From NCBI GenBank assembly GCA_016872155.1, contig VHBB01000005.1, positions 90,148-154,147 of the forward strand: a stretch of DNA of 64,000 bases. Direction: 5' to 3'. Position 1 is the stretch's first letter. Every line of letters begins with the position of its first letter. The position numbers and the translations under genes were made by a program. Below the pieces are notes generated by a model that had not been told where the DNA came from, ran no database searches, and saw nothing but the letters and a program-made list of their open reading frames with translations. This DNA comes from Sphingomonadales bacterium. GTDB taxonomy: Bacteria; Bacteroidota; Bacteroidia; Chitinophagales; Chitinophagaceae. Shown in pieces: positions 7,853 to 16,729 of this stretch.

Positions 7853-9193
7853 TTAGCGAAGCACCATCTGCCGATCAGCATCTACCCGGATCAACACAAA
7901 CAACAACATGGTAAATGTAAGTAGCGATGTACCTCCATAACTAATAAAGGGAAGGGGAATACCAATAACGGGCGCTAACCCGATGGTCATTGCCACATTG
8001 ACTACAACGTGAAAGAAAAATACAGAAAAGACCCCATAGGCATAGACGCGACTAAACACACTGCGTTGACGTTCGGCGATACTGATCATTTTTAGCAGCA
8101 GGGCCAAGTATAGCCCCAATAGCAACATACTACCGGCAAAGCCAAATCCTTCTCCGACGGTACAAAAAATAAAGTCGGTCCGTTGTTCAGGTACAAAATC
8201 GTAACGGGTTTGCGTAGCGCTTAGTAAGCCCTTGCCAAAGAACCCACCGCTACCAATGGCGATCTTGGACTGGCGCACATTATAACTACTGCCACTTTCT
8301 TTTTTCTTTTTCGCCTCTGTCTCCGACAAGACACGCTGCATAGGGTCGTAAGGATTGTCTTTCCCGAACAGATTATAAATACGTTCTACCTGGTGACGCT
8401 GCAGCAGTTTTTCGAAAATAAAAGGAACGGCAAATCGCTGAATACCTACCGCTATGACCCATAAGAAAAGAAGCGTGGTAAGAATTTGCCGGCGCCTTCT
8501 GATTTGTCTTCTCGAAAACCAGATCAGCAGTAAGACGGCAACCGTTAAAAGTAGGGCCAGCAGGTTGGGAGGAATTAGAATACTGGCAATGATCAGGAGG
8601 GCAAACGAGATAGCCAGCGCCGGTATTACGGCCGGAAGACCTTCTCGATACATAACCATAAAAAAAGAAAAATAAACTAGCGCCAGCCCTGTCTCACTTT
8701 GCAAGATAGCCATAGCCGCCGGCACCAATACGACCAGAGCCGCTATCAGTTGTGCCCTCGGTAAATTAAAGTTGGTCTCGGGCCTAGAGAGATACTTGGC
8801 CAAGGCTAGCGCCACAAAGAGTTTGCAGAACTCGGCAGGCTGAAAATTAAAAGCCCCGATGCGGATAATCGACTCCGTTCCCTTAATGCGCGAATGAAAA
8901 GGAAAGACCAACAATAACAAAACGATTCCCACGACATACCAAAAATTAGCAGTAGCAGGATAAAATTTACTATCGGTCAGTAAAATAAAGAAGCCGACTA
9001 TAAAAGCGATCAGCAGAAAATAGAACTGCTTGCTGTAATCGGTCTTAAAGGCCAACAAGCTCTGAAAAAATGCATCGCCCTCTTGATACGTAGCCGCAAT
9101 AATCGCTGCGAGACCGATCAGCACCAGCGCCAGATAGATCCAGATCAAGCTCCAATCAATTCCTTTCGATATGGCCGCATTGTGATGTCTCAT
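7853..9193 (-). CDS. rodA: Rod shape-determining SEDS glycosyltransferase RodA
   Basis: Polytopic SEDS-family peptidoglycan polymerase of the elongasome, 446 residues with about ten membrane segments. Family motifs: 'IGAFNFQPAEFCKLFVAL', 'GLALVYFSFFMVMYREG', 'QSKIAIGSGGFFGKG', and 'FVPEQRTDFIFCTVGEG'; ends with 'PFISYGGTSLLTFTMLLF'. It pairs with PBP2, whose gene lies directly upstream and overlaps by 4 bases (ATGA), so the two products are coupled. The loop between the middle helices is rich in Arg and Lys and somewhat longer than in E. coli RodA (370 residues). Confidence 0.95.
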   Translation of the reverse strand: MRHHNAAISKGIDWSLIWIYLALVLIGLAAIIAATYQEGDAFFQSLLAFKTDYSKQFYFLLIAFIVGFFILLTDSKFYPATANFWYVVGIVLLLLVFPFHSRIKGTESIIRIGAFNFQPAEFCKLFVALALAKYLSRPETNFNLPRAQLIAALVVLVPAAMAILQSETGLALVYFSFFMVMYREGLPAVIPALAISFALLIIASILIPPNLLALLLTVAVLLLIWFSRRQIRRRRQILTTLLFLWVIAVGIQRFAVPFIFEKLLQRHQVERIYNLFGKDNPYDPMQRVLSETEAKKKKESGSSYNVRQSKIAIGSGGFFGKGLLSATQTRYDFVPEQRTDFIFCTVGEGFGFAGSMLLLGLYLALLLKMISIAERQRSVFSRVYAYGVFSVFFFHVVVNVAMTIGLAPVIGIPLPFISYGGTSLLTFTMLLFVLIRVDADRQMVLR

Positions 9194-11292
9194 GGCAGCA
9201 TTTCTTTTTTTACGATCGCAGATCTAGCACTCAGCACGGCCATAGCAGCCGGCTTTTCTTTAGTAGTCGGGATGGGCCTTGGAGATCGAGGTGTCACCGG
9301 AAGAGGAGTCACAGCTGATCCTACGCGAGTATAACGATCTATATAGGCGCTGTCGCGCGTTGTTTGAAACCACTTAAAGGCGCGTATGGAATCTTCGCGG
9401 TACTGCAAACGCTTAAAATAGGCCGGCATCAAGTTGGCCGCTTCTATGCGAGCCGAATCGGCCTTGCTACGCACCGATAAAGAATCGTTTAGGTATTTCT
9501 CCATCATCATACGAGCGATGGGCGCCGCCCATGTGGCTCCGAATCCGGCATTCTGTACAAAAACAGCAATGGCGATCTTAGGATTCTCTTTGGGTGCAAA
9601 ACAAACGAACATCGAGTTGTCGGGCAATTTGATGCGTCTTCCATCGAGCACCGTATAGTTCTCTGCCGTACCGGTCTTGGCACAAACTTCGATGCCTTCT
9701 ATTTGTGCACCTCTTGCCGTACCCACTTTCACCACATCGTTCATGCCTTCGATCACATCATTAAATGCGGCGGCCGGAATATACGTAAGCACATTGTGTC
9801 TTATCTTATATCGATTCTTGTATGCAGTGTCGTATACCTGCTCATCTTCGATTCGCTCTACAAAATGGGGCGTATAATAATAGCCCTTGTTGGCAATAAT
9901 ACACATGGCATTGGCCATTTGCAAAGGTGTGGCTTGCATCTTGTCTTGCCCAATACCCAGGGTCAGGTTGGTACAAGAGGTCCACCGACCCGCATTCTCT
10001 TTGTTGTATACAACCGTATCGGCAATACCGCCGGCGCTCTCGCTGGGCAGATCGACTCCCAACCGCACTCCCAAGCCAAAAGCATTCATGTATTGTTTCC
10101 AGTGCAAATAACCATCGTATACGTTTTTGTATTTGGGATTATCGACGGTCAAGCGGTAAATATGTGCAAAGTAGGCATTGCAAGAATTGGCAATCGCCAG
10201 GCGCACATTGGCTGCGTGACCTCCTCCGGCATGGGTACACTCGGGCTTGCCATGCCCGCAGAGTGTATAGCGACCCCCACAAGGGTATCCATACGAAGGG
10301 GATATTACTTTTTCGTTGAGCGCTATCAAGGCCCCGAGCGGCTTGTAGGTAGAACCTGGTTCGTACTTGCCGGCAATGGCGCGATTGAGCATCGGGCCCG
10401 ATACATCAAGTTGCATGCGGCTAAAGTTCTTACTGCCTTCCGAACCCGACAGATCGTTAGGGTTATAATTAGGCCCGGATACCATCGAAAGTATACCACC
10501 CGTACGCGGATCGATAGCTACGATACCCCCTACTTTATTACTCATCAACTTCTCGGCCAGTTGTTGTAATTCGATATCAATGTAGGTGTGCAGACTTCGG
10601 CCGGCAATCGCCGAAGTATCGTACGCACCGTTCTCGTAGGTGCCCACGATCCTGTTCTTATTGTCTTTGATCATGTACTGCACACCACGTTGACCCATCA
10701 GTACCGGCTCGTAAAAGGCTTCCAATCCGGTCTTACCGATATAATCGCCTTGTCGGTAAAAATTATCCGAACGTTCAATGTCGCGTTTGTCCGCCTCGCG
10801 CACGTATCCCAAAATATGGGCGGCTGCATTAAATGGATAAATGCGCAGCGGCCGCTCTACCAAATTAAAACCGGGAAACTTCCAACTATTCTCTTCGAAG
10901 CGGGCCTGAAGCTCTTGGGTAAGCATGGGCTTAAATACCGAAGGTCGTACCCGAGTATTTTTTACGATCGCCTCAATGATGCGCCTTTTAAAATCGGCCG
11001 TGTCGATATTCATCAACCGACAAAAATCGAGGGTATCGATTCCTTTTACCTCTGCCGGCGTAACCAGCAGATCGTAAATAATGGTATTGTTAAGAATGGC
11101 CCTTCCCTTTCTGTCGTAGATAATACCTCGCTCCGGGTAGATCACCTTGGCATAGACCGCATTGTCCATGGCCAGCTGCTTATAGCGACGATCGACCAAT
11201 TGCAGATAGACCAGTTGCAGCACAATAACTAAAAAAGAAATAATGACTACTAAACGAATACTATTGCTGCGAGACTGGTTATACGCTGCCAT
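9190..11292 (-). CDS. mrdA: Penicillin-binding protein 2 (elongasome transpeptidase)
   Basis: Class B penicillin-binding protein that cross-links peptidoglycan with RodA during elongation, 700 residues. One N-terminal membrane anchor (about 12-32), a dimerization/pedestal region, then the transpeptidase domain with all active-site motifs: 'PGSTYKP' (SxxK), 'ANSCNAYF' (SxN) and 'CAKTGTAENY' (KTG). The C-terminal tail after about residue 640 is Pro/Arg-rich ('PLPVTPRSPRPIPTTKEK') and looks disordered. It sits between mreD (11-base gap) and rodA (4-base overlap) in the conserved mre operon. Confidence 0.96.
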   Translation of the reverse strand: MAAYNQSRSNSIRLVVIISFLVIVLQLVYLQLVDRRYKQLAMDNAVYAKVIYPERGIIYDRKGRAILNNTIIYDLLVTPAEVKGIDTLDFCRLMNIDTADFKRRIIEAIVKNTRVRPSVFKPMLTQELQARFEENSWKFPGFNLVERPLRIYPFNAAAHILGYVREADKRDIERSDNFYRQGDYIGKTGLEAFYEPVLMGQRGVQYMIKDNKNRIVGTYENGAYDTSAIAGRSLHTYIDIELQQLAEKLMSNKVGGIVAIDPRTGGILSMVSGPNYNPNDLSGSEGSKNFSRMQLDVSGPMLNRAIAGKYEPGSTYKPLGALIALNEKVISPSYGYPCGGRYTLCGHGKPECTHAGGGHAANVRLAIANSCNAYFAHIYRLTVDNPKYKNVYDGYLHWKQYMNAFGLGVRLGVDLPSESAGGIADTVVYNKENAGRWTSCTNLTLGIGQDKMQATPLQMANAMCIIANKGYYYTPHFVERIEDEQVYDTAYKNRYKIRHNVLTYIPAAAFNDVIEGMNDVVKVGTARGAQIEGIEVCAKTGTAENYTVLDGRRIKLPDNSMFVCFAPKENPKIAIAVFVQNAGFGATWAAPIARMMMEKYLNDSLSVRSKADSARIEAANLMPAYFKRLQYREDSIRAFKWFQTTRDSAYIDRYTRVGSAVTPLPVTPRSPRPIPTTKEKPAAMAVLSARSAIVKKEMLP

Positions 11293-11303
11293 GAAACAAA
11301 AAT

Positions 11304-11840
11304 TTATCCGCCCACATTGGTTCTAAATCGCATGCTACGCGGAAATAATAACTCGACCGTAAAGATCAACAACAAAGAAATGGCCGTCGAAGCAATCAGC
11401 TTGATCAAAAAATCGCCAAAACTGCCAAAACTCATCCATTCGAGTAGCACCAGCCACCCATGATACAGCAGCGTTAATATCAATACATATATAAAATAAG
11501 GTGCCCACAAAAGAGATTGTGGAGAAGGCTCACGGTAATTAAAGTCGGAGCTGTCACGCGGCGTTAATACACTAATTAGAAAAGGACGCACATAGGCGAT
11601 CAGCACACAAGCCGCCGCATGCAAGCCGGGCGATTGTGTAAAATAATCAAGGGTAAGGCCGGTAACAAAAGCGATCGAGAGCAACCAGCGTGGCGATACA
11701 CTAAAGGGCAGCCAAAGAATAAACAAGAAATAAAGCGAAGGCGATATAAAGCGGTGCAAATGGGGTACCCGATTCAGTACATAGATCTCGAAGGCCAAAA
11801 AGAGGACAAACCGAATACTATTTCTGATCAACTCACTCAT
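11304..11840 (-). CDS. mreD: Rod shape-determining protein MreD
   Basis: Small integral membrane protein (178 residues, about five or six hydrophobic segments) of the elongasome. Sequence conservation is low, as usual for MreD; visible are 'LYFLFILWLPFSVSPRWLL' and 'TGLTLDYFTQSPGLHAAAC', which matches the MreD pattern of a Gly-x-x-x-Asp segment followed by a short-chain helix. Identified chiefly by order: mreB-mreC-mreD-mrdA-rodA. Its ATG overlaps the mreC stop (ATGA), indicating translational coupling. Confidence 0.9.
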   Translation of the reverse strand: MSELIRNSIRFVLFLAFEIYVLNRVPHLHRFISPSLYFLFILWLPFSVSPRWLLSIAFVTGLTLDYFTQSPGLHAAACVLIAYVRPFLISVLTPRDSSDFNYREPSPQSLLWAPYFIYVLILTLLYHGWLVLLEWMSFGSFGDFLIKLIASTAISLLLIFTVELLFPRSMRFRTNVGG

Positions 11841-12715
11841 CGGGGATTGCGTTTAGGGTCTTCGATACGTCGACGGCTCTGCTCATCGAGTTGCGCTTGC
11901 TCGCTATACTGCAGGTTCTCTACCACAAATACGTACTGCAGATTATAAAAACGCGCGGCCGGCCTAACTTTTAGTAAAAAGAAATTGGTGCCCGGATCGC
12001 TAATGATGGCGGCGACCGTTCCCACCGGATACCCCGGCGGAAAATTAAAGGAGTAACGACTGGTCACCACCGAATCACCCACCTTTACGGCCACACTTTT
12101 AGGCAACCCCTTTACTAGTAACAATCCGGGATCGGCCCCATCCCATTCCATGGTTCCAAAATCACCTGACTTCTTTAGCGCCACATTTACTTTTTGTCGT
12201 ACGTGCAGCAGACTCATGACCTGGGCAAAGCGAGGACTTACGTTCACGACCACGCCCACAGCGGCTCCATCAGAGTTTAACACCGACATGTTTTCGGTAA
12301 TACCGTGCAAGGAACCCCGGTCAATTTGAATATAATTTTTTTCTCCGCTGGTCGAGTTGTACACCACAGCGGCCGGACGAAAATAATAGCGACGATAGCG
12401 ATTTAACGTATCGGTCGGTACCGTATCTCTTACCAGTTGGCGAGCGGTATCGACTTGCGCAAATTGCTGTGGCAACAAATTGATCAACGAGTCATTGAGT
12501 GTGTGGACCCTTCTGTTCTCGTCGCCCAAGGCAAAGAAATTCTCTACTTTCTTGTAACGACTATTGACCTGACCGGTCAGCTCGTTGGCCGATTGCAAGA
12601 ACTGAGCCTGATGAAATTTATTAAAGCTGTATAGAAACCAAAGTGACGCGACCTGCAGAAACAAAAAAGTAAAGAAGGTAAAATAGCGACGAATAAATAA
12701 AATAACGTTACGCAA
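11837..12715 (-). CDS. mreC: Rod shape-determining protein MreC
   Basis: Periplasmic elongasome scaffold of 292 residues. One N-terminal transmembrane helix ('YFTFFTFLFLQVASLWFLYSF'), a coiled-coil stretch (about 40-110), then the MreC beta domain with 'IQIDRGSLHGITENMSVLN' and 'VVTSRYSFNFPPGYPVGTVA'. The only start giving the anchor helix is TTG at 12715: an in-frame stop lies shortly upstream and there is no Met before the mid-protein region. It follows mreB by 27 bases. The C terminus is charged ('SRRRIEDPKRNPR'). Confidence 0.94.
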   Translation of the reverse strand: MRNVILFIRRYFTFFTFLFLQVASLWFLYSFNKFHQAQFLQSANELTGQVNSRYKKVENFFALGDENRRVHTLNDSLINLLPQQFAQVDTARQLVRDTVPTDTLNRYRRYYFRPAAVVYNSTSGEKNYIQIDRGSLHGITENMSVLNSDGAAVGVVVNVSPRFAQVMSLLHVRQKVNVALKKSGDFGTMEWDGADPGLLLVKGLPKSVAVKVGDSVVTSRYSFNFPPGYPVGTVAAIISDPGTNFFLLKVRPAARFYNLQYVFVVENLQYSEQAQLDEQSRRRIEDPKRNPR

Positions 12716-12742
12716 CGAAGTACCAGTTTAAAAGCCGCAAAT

Positions 12743-13768
12743 TTATCTCATCACAAAGGGGTAACGATCGTAGTTCTTAAGTGCGATCCCCGTACCGCGC
12801 ACCACACTCTTCAGTGGATCATCAGCAATGTGCACAGGCAATTTGATCTTTGTACTCAATCGTTTGTCGAGTCCGCGCAACAAGGCGCCTCCACCGGTAA
12901 TGTATAAGCCGCGGCGATAGATGTCGGCCGCCAACTCGGGTGGGGTCTGCTCGAGCGCTTTTAAGATAGCCTCTTCGATCTTGAATACACTTTTATCGAG
13001 CGCCTCTGCGATCTCTTGATAGCTGACCATGATCTGTTTGGGAATACCGGTAACCAGGTCACGTCCGTTAACGGCAAAATCATCGGGCGGATTATCGATA
13101 TCCTTCATGGCCGCACCCACTTGAATTTTGATCTGCTCGGCCGTACGCTCACCGATCAACAGTGAGTGATAGCGGCGAAGCGCTTCCATAATATCGGCGG
13201 TAAATTCATCGCCGGCAATACGAATCGATTGATCGCAAACGATACCGGCCAGTGCGATCACCGTAATACCGGTCGTACCCCCTCCTATATCAATGATCAT
13301 ATTACCCACGGGCTCCTCTACATCAATGCCAATACCCAAGGCAGCGGCCATAGGTTCGTGAATAAGATATACTTCTTTAGCACCGGCTTGCTCGGCACTG
13401 TCACGCACCGCTCTTTTTTCTACTTCGGTAATAGAAGAAGGTATGCAGATCATCATGCGCCAGCTGGGCGGCAGTAACGGTCTCTTAGGATAGACCAATT
13501 TGATAAGTTCACGAATCATCAACTCGGCCGCATTAAAATCGGCGATCACGCCATCGCGAAGCGGACGCACGGTACGAATACTCTCGTGCGTTTTTTCGTG
13601 CATCATCAATGCCTTTTTTCCAACCGCCAATACTTCTTTCGGATTATTTCGGTTAAGAGCAACGATGCTGGGCTCGTTGACCACCACTTCATCGTTATGA
13701 ATAATGAGGGTGTTGGCCGTGCCCAAATCGATCGCGATCTCTTGCGTAAACCAGTTGAAAATTCCCAT
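12743..13768 (-). CDS. mreB: Rod shape-determining actin homologue MreB
   Basis: Cytoplasmic actin-like ATPase that guides cell-wall elongation, 341 residues (normal length). Phosphate-binding loops are visible: 'AIDLGTANTLI' at residues 11-21 and 'IIDIGGGTTGITVIAL', plus the adenosine motif 'YITGGGALLRGLDKRLS'. It is the first gene of the mreB-mreC-mreD-mrdA-rodA operon. A near-consensus element (CACCTTTG) sits 26 bases before the ATG. Its N terminus 'MGIFNWFTQEIAI' includes an amphipathic start that may aid membrane binding. Confidence 0.97.
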   Translation of the reverse strand: MGIFNWFTQEIAIDLGTANTLIIHNDEVVVNEPSIVALNRNNPKEVLAVGKKALMMHEKTHESIRTVRPLRDGVIADFNAAELMIRELIKLVYPKRPLLPPSWRMMICIPSSITEVEKRAVRDSAEQAGAKEVYLIHEPMAAALGIGIDVEEPVGNMIIDIGGGTTGITVIALAGIVCDQSIRIAGDEFTADIMEALRRYHSLLIGERTAEQIKIQVGAAMKDIDNPPDDFAVNGRDLVTGIPKQIMVSYQEIAEALDKSVFKIEEAILKALEQTPPELAADIYRRGLYITGGGALLRGLDKRLSTKIKLPVHIADDPLKSVVRGTGIALKNYDRYPFVMR

Positions 13769-13794
13769 TTCCTAAAATCACTTTTGTATAGGAG

Positions 13795-13802
13795 CAAAGG
13801 TG
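13795..13802 (-). promoter_or_regulatory. Near-consensus -7 element for mre operon
   Basis: CACCTTTG on the minus strand, 7/8 match to TAnnTTTG, 26 bases before mreB. It lies in the 64-base gap between purD and mreB, giving the elongasome operon its own promoter. Confidence 0.45.
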
Positions 13803-13832
13803 TAGGAAAATATTAACTTCTCAAAGGAGTTT

Positions 13833-15110
13833 TCATTTGAGAAATTCGTACCCGATATCGGTACGACAATACTTGTCGTTGAACTGAATGGTCTGTTGAA
13901 CCTGCTGCGACCGGGCGGCCGCTTCGGTTACCGAGCTCGCAAATGAGGTAACGGTCAGCACCCGGCCTCCGCTGGTAAGCACCTGGCCTTCGTGCCGGGT
14001 GGTGCCCATATGAAAGACCAGCGACTCGTGCGGCTGGTCTAACCCAGAAATGGGATACCCTTTTTTATAGTCTTCGGGATAGCCTCCGCTTACCGCCACC
14101 ACCGTGCAAGCGGCACGGGGGTCGACCTCAACGCGCTGTTTTTGCAACTGACCCAATGCAGCGGCATCGAGCAATGCGACCAGATCGGAGGCTAGCCTTG
14201 GTATAACCACCTCGGTCTCCGGATCGCCCATACGGCAATTGTACTCGATTACAAAGGGCTCTCCTTTCACGATCATAAATCCTATAAAAACAAAGCCACA
14301 ATACGGAATGCCGTCCTGCTGCAGGCCGTTGATGGTCGGGATCACGACCCGCTGCTCAATCTTACTCCATAGGGTAGCATCCACAAAGGGCACGGGGCTC
14401 ACGGCTCCCATTCCCCCGGTATTGAGCCCCTTGTCGCCCACGCCGATTCGTTTATAATCTTTGGCCTCGGGCAGTAACACATAATTTGTACCATCGGTTA
14501 GCACAAAGACCGATATCTCGATTCCTTTTAAAAATTGTTCAACCACCACTTTTTTTCCGGCCTCCCCAAAACGGGCCTCTCTGATCATGGCCTCAAAACC
14601 CTGCAGGGCCTCTTGTGTGGTTTCGCAGATCAGCACCCCTTTTCCGGCAGCCAGTCCGTCTGCCTTAAGTACAATGGGCAAAGGATGCGCTTGTAAATAA
14701 GCCACTCCCTGCTCGTAATTGGCGGCCGAAAACTCTTTGTAACGCGCGGTGGGAATACCGTGCCGCTCCATAAACGATTTGGCAAAGGCCTTGCTTCCTT
14801 CTAGCTGAGCCCCCACCTTTCCGGGCCCAATGATCTTGAGTGATTCGAGCCCTTGTTGCTTCGTCAAAAATTCTCGGATCCCGTTGACCAGTGGTTCTTC
14901 GGGACCCACTATTACCATGTCGATCTGTTCCTTTAAACAAAGACTTGCGATGGCTTCAAAATCGGTTACCGCAATGGGGCAATGCGTACCTAACAAGGTG
15001 GTGCCAGCATTGCCCGGTGCCAAATAGAGCCGGGTGCATAAAGGACTTTGGCTGATCTTCCAGGCCAATGCGTGTTCTCGTCCTCCGGATCCTAATAGAA
15101 GTATGCGCAT
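13833..15110 (-). CDS. purD: Phosphoribosylamine--glycine ligase
   Basis: ATP-grasp ligase of de novo purine synthesis that joins phosphoribosylamine and glycine, 425 residues (normal length). N-terminal 'LLLGSGGREHALAWKISQS' is the PurD hallmark; ATP-grasp segments 'VLKADGLAAGKGVLI', 'EQFLKGIEISVFVLTDG' and the metal-binding 'EYNCRMGDPETEVV' are intact. It lies upstream of mreB on the same strand with a 64-base gap. Possible promoter TACTTTCG (7/8 of the consensus) is seen in the 101-base gap shared with the divergent peptide transporter. A PurF-like enzyme for the preceding pathway step is encoded at 57.3-59.2 kb. Confidence 0.96.
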   Translation of the reverse strand: MRILLLGSGGREHALAWKISQSPLCTRLYLAPGNAGTTLLGTHCPIAVTDFEAIASLCLKEQIDMVIVGPEEPLVNGIREFLTKQQGLESLKIIGPGKVGAQLEGSKAFAKSFMERHGIPTARYKEFSAANYEQGVAYLQAHPLPIVLKADGLAAGKGVLICETTQEALQGFEAMIREARFGEAGKKVVVEQFLKGIEISVFVLTDGTNYVLLPEAKDYKRIGVGDKGLNTGGMGAVSPVPFVDATLWSKIEQRVVIPTINGLQQDGIPYCGFVFIGFMIVKGEPFVIEYNCRMGDPETEVVIPRLASDLVALLDAAALGQLQKQRVEVDPRAACTVVAVSGGYPEDYKKGYPISGLDQPHESLVFHMGTTRHEGQVLTSGGRVLTVTSFASSVTEAAARSQQVQQTIQFNDKYCRTDIGYEFLK

Positions 15111-15211
15111 AATAAGCGGCAGAAAAGTTAGTTGCGAAAGTAATTAGCCTGCGGGTAATTGAGGATAAGATAATAATCTTTATTTTCAGCTACTTAAACC
15201 AATTGCCCCTT

Positions 15212-16714
15212 ATGTCTTCTACTTCGTCTGCGACCGGTCACCCCAAGGGTCTGGCCGTCTTGTTTGCCACCGAAATGTGGGAACGGTTCAACTTCTATGG
15301 CATGCGTGCCATTTTGGTTTTGTTTTTGACCAAGGCCCTTATGTTCGACAAGGTATTTGCCTCTAACATTTACGGAAGCTATACCGGGCTGGTCTACCTG
15401 ACCCCCTTGCTGGGCGGATATATTGCCGACCGCTATTGGGGTAACCAGCGCTCGATTATCTTGGGAGGTCTGTTAATGGCGCTCGGCGAATTTGTACTTT
15501 TTTTCTGCGCTTCGCTCTATCAATCCTATGCCGATCTTTCTACCCTCTTTTTTTTTACAGGATTGGGATTGATGATTACCGGCAATGGATTCTTTAAACC
15601 CAATATCTCGGCCATGGTGGGGCAGCTCTACCCCAAGGGAGATCGCAGGATCGACTCGGCCTATACTATCTTTTATATGGGTATCAATGTAGGGGGTGCA
15701 TTAGGTCCTATTATCTGTGGTCTCGTAGGTGATACCGGCCATCCCGAAGATTTTAAATGGGCCTTTTTGGCCGGTGGTATCGCCATGTTGATCAGTGTGG
15801 TCGTTCAAGTTTTCTATCATAAAAAATATGTGTTAGATCCCAATCAAAACGTACTGGGACTAACGCCCGCCCATGCCCCTGCCGCCTGGACCCGTCCCCT
15901 CAATGTGGTGGGGCTGCTCATCTTGCTCTCTGCAATTATGATCGCTGCCTTGTATGTCGATACCAGTGTGGTAGATTACCTCGCCTATGTACTCATCGCC
16001 GCTCCGGTGCTGATCGGGTTTATTATTTTTTCCGATAAGGCCCTGGCCAAAATAGAAAAACAGCGAGTGGCCGTTATTTTTTGCGTGTCGTTCTTCGTGG
16101 TCTTTTTCTGGAGCGCCTTCGAACAGGCCGGTGCCTCGCTTACCTTTTTTGCAGAGGAACAGACCCAGCGCGACCTTGGCTTTTTTACCGTACCTGCCAG
16201 CTTTTTTGCTTCGCTCAATTCTATCTATGTAGTACTGTTTGCCCCCGTCTTTGCGTGGCTTTGGATCAAGATGGGAAAAAGAGAGCCCTCCTCGCCTACC
16301 AAGATGGCCTTAGGCCTCCTATTGCTTTCTTTAGGTTATCTATGGATCGCATTTGGGGTCAAAGAGGTGCAGGCCAGCACCAAAGTGAGTATGATCTGGC
16401 TGCTCGGAATGTACGCGTTGCATACTTGGGGTGAACTTTGTCTGTCGCCCATCGGACTTTCGCTGGTCAATAAACTGGCCCCGCTAAAATTTGCTTCGTT
16501 GCTAATGGCAGTTTGGTTCTTGGCCAATGCCGCCGCTAACAAATTGGCCGGTGTACTCAGCGCCCTGTATCCCGACGGAAGAACCACCCAGTTTATGGGT
16601 TACCAGATGAATAACATGTACGATTTCTTTATACTTTTCGTGGTCATGTCGGGTATTGCCGCTGCCCTGCTGCTGGTGCTGACAAGACTGCTCCAAAAAA
16701 TGATGAACGATTAA
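15212..16714 (+). CDS. POT-family proton-coupled peptide transporter
   Basis: Major facilitator of the proton-dependent oligopeptide transporter (POT/PTR2) family, 500 residues with about 12-14 membrane helices. The proton-coupling 'EMWERFNFYGMRA' (ExxERF) motif is at residues 21-33 and 'GNGFFKPNISAMVGQLY' is the second PTR2 signature. It imports di- and tripeptides in characterised members. ATG at 15212 is preferred to the TTG or similar codon at 15203. An OPT-family gene follows after 15 bases, so both are probably one unit. Fits the peptide-using theme set by the S46 peptidase elsewhere in the window. Confidence 0.92.
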   Translation: MSSTSSATGHPKGLAVLFATEMWERFNFYGMRAILVLFLTKALMFDKVFASNIYGSYTGLVYLTPLLGGYIADRYWGNQRSIILGGLLMALGEFVLFFCASLYQSYADLSTLFFFTGLGLMITGNGFFKPNISAMVGQLYPKGDRRIDSAYTIFYMGINVGGALGPIICGLVGDTGHPEDFKWAFLAGGIAMLISVVVQVFYHKKYVLDPNQNVLGLTPAHAPAAWTRPLNVVGLLILLSAIMIAALYVDTSVVDYLAYVLIAAPVLIGFIIFSDKALAKIEKQRVAVIFCVSFFVVFFWSAFEQAGASLTFFAEEQTQRDLGFFTVPASFFASLNSIYVVLFAPVFAWLWIKMGKREPSSPTKMALGLLLLSLGYLWIAFGVKEVQASTKVSMIWLLGMYALHTWGELCLSPIGLSLVNKLAPLKFASLLMAVWFLANAAANKLAGVLSALYPDGRTTQFMGYQMNNMYDFFILFVVMSGIAAALLLVLTRLLQKMMND

Positions 16715-16729
16715 CCTCAACCCTTTTTT

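Noticed and set aside
9703-10569. 288-residue plus-strand ORF opposite mrdA
   Set aside because: Antisense shadow of the penicillin-binding protein gene; no recognisable domain, and the minus-strand frame has all transpeptidase motifs.
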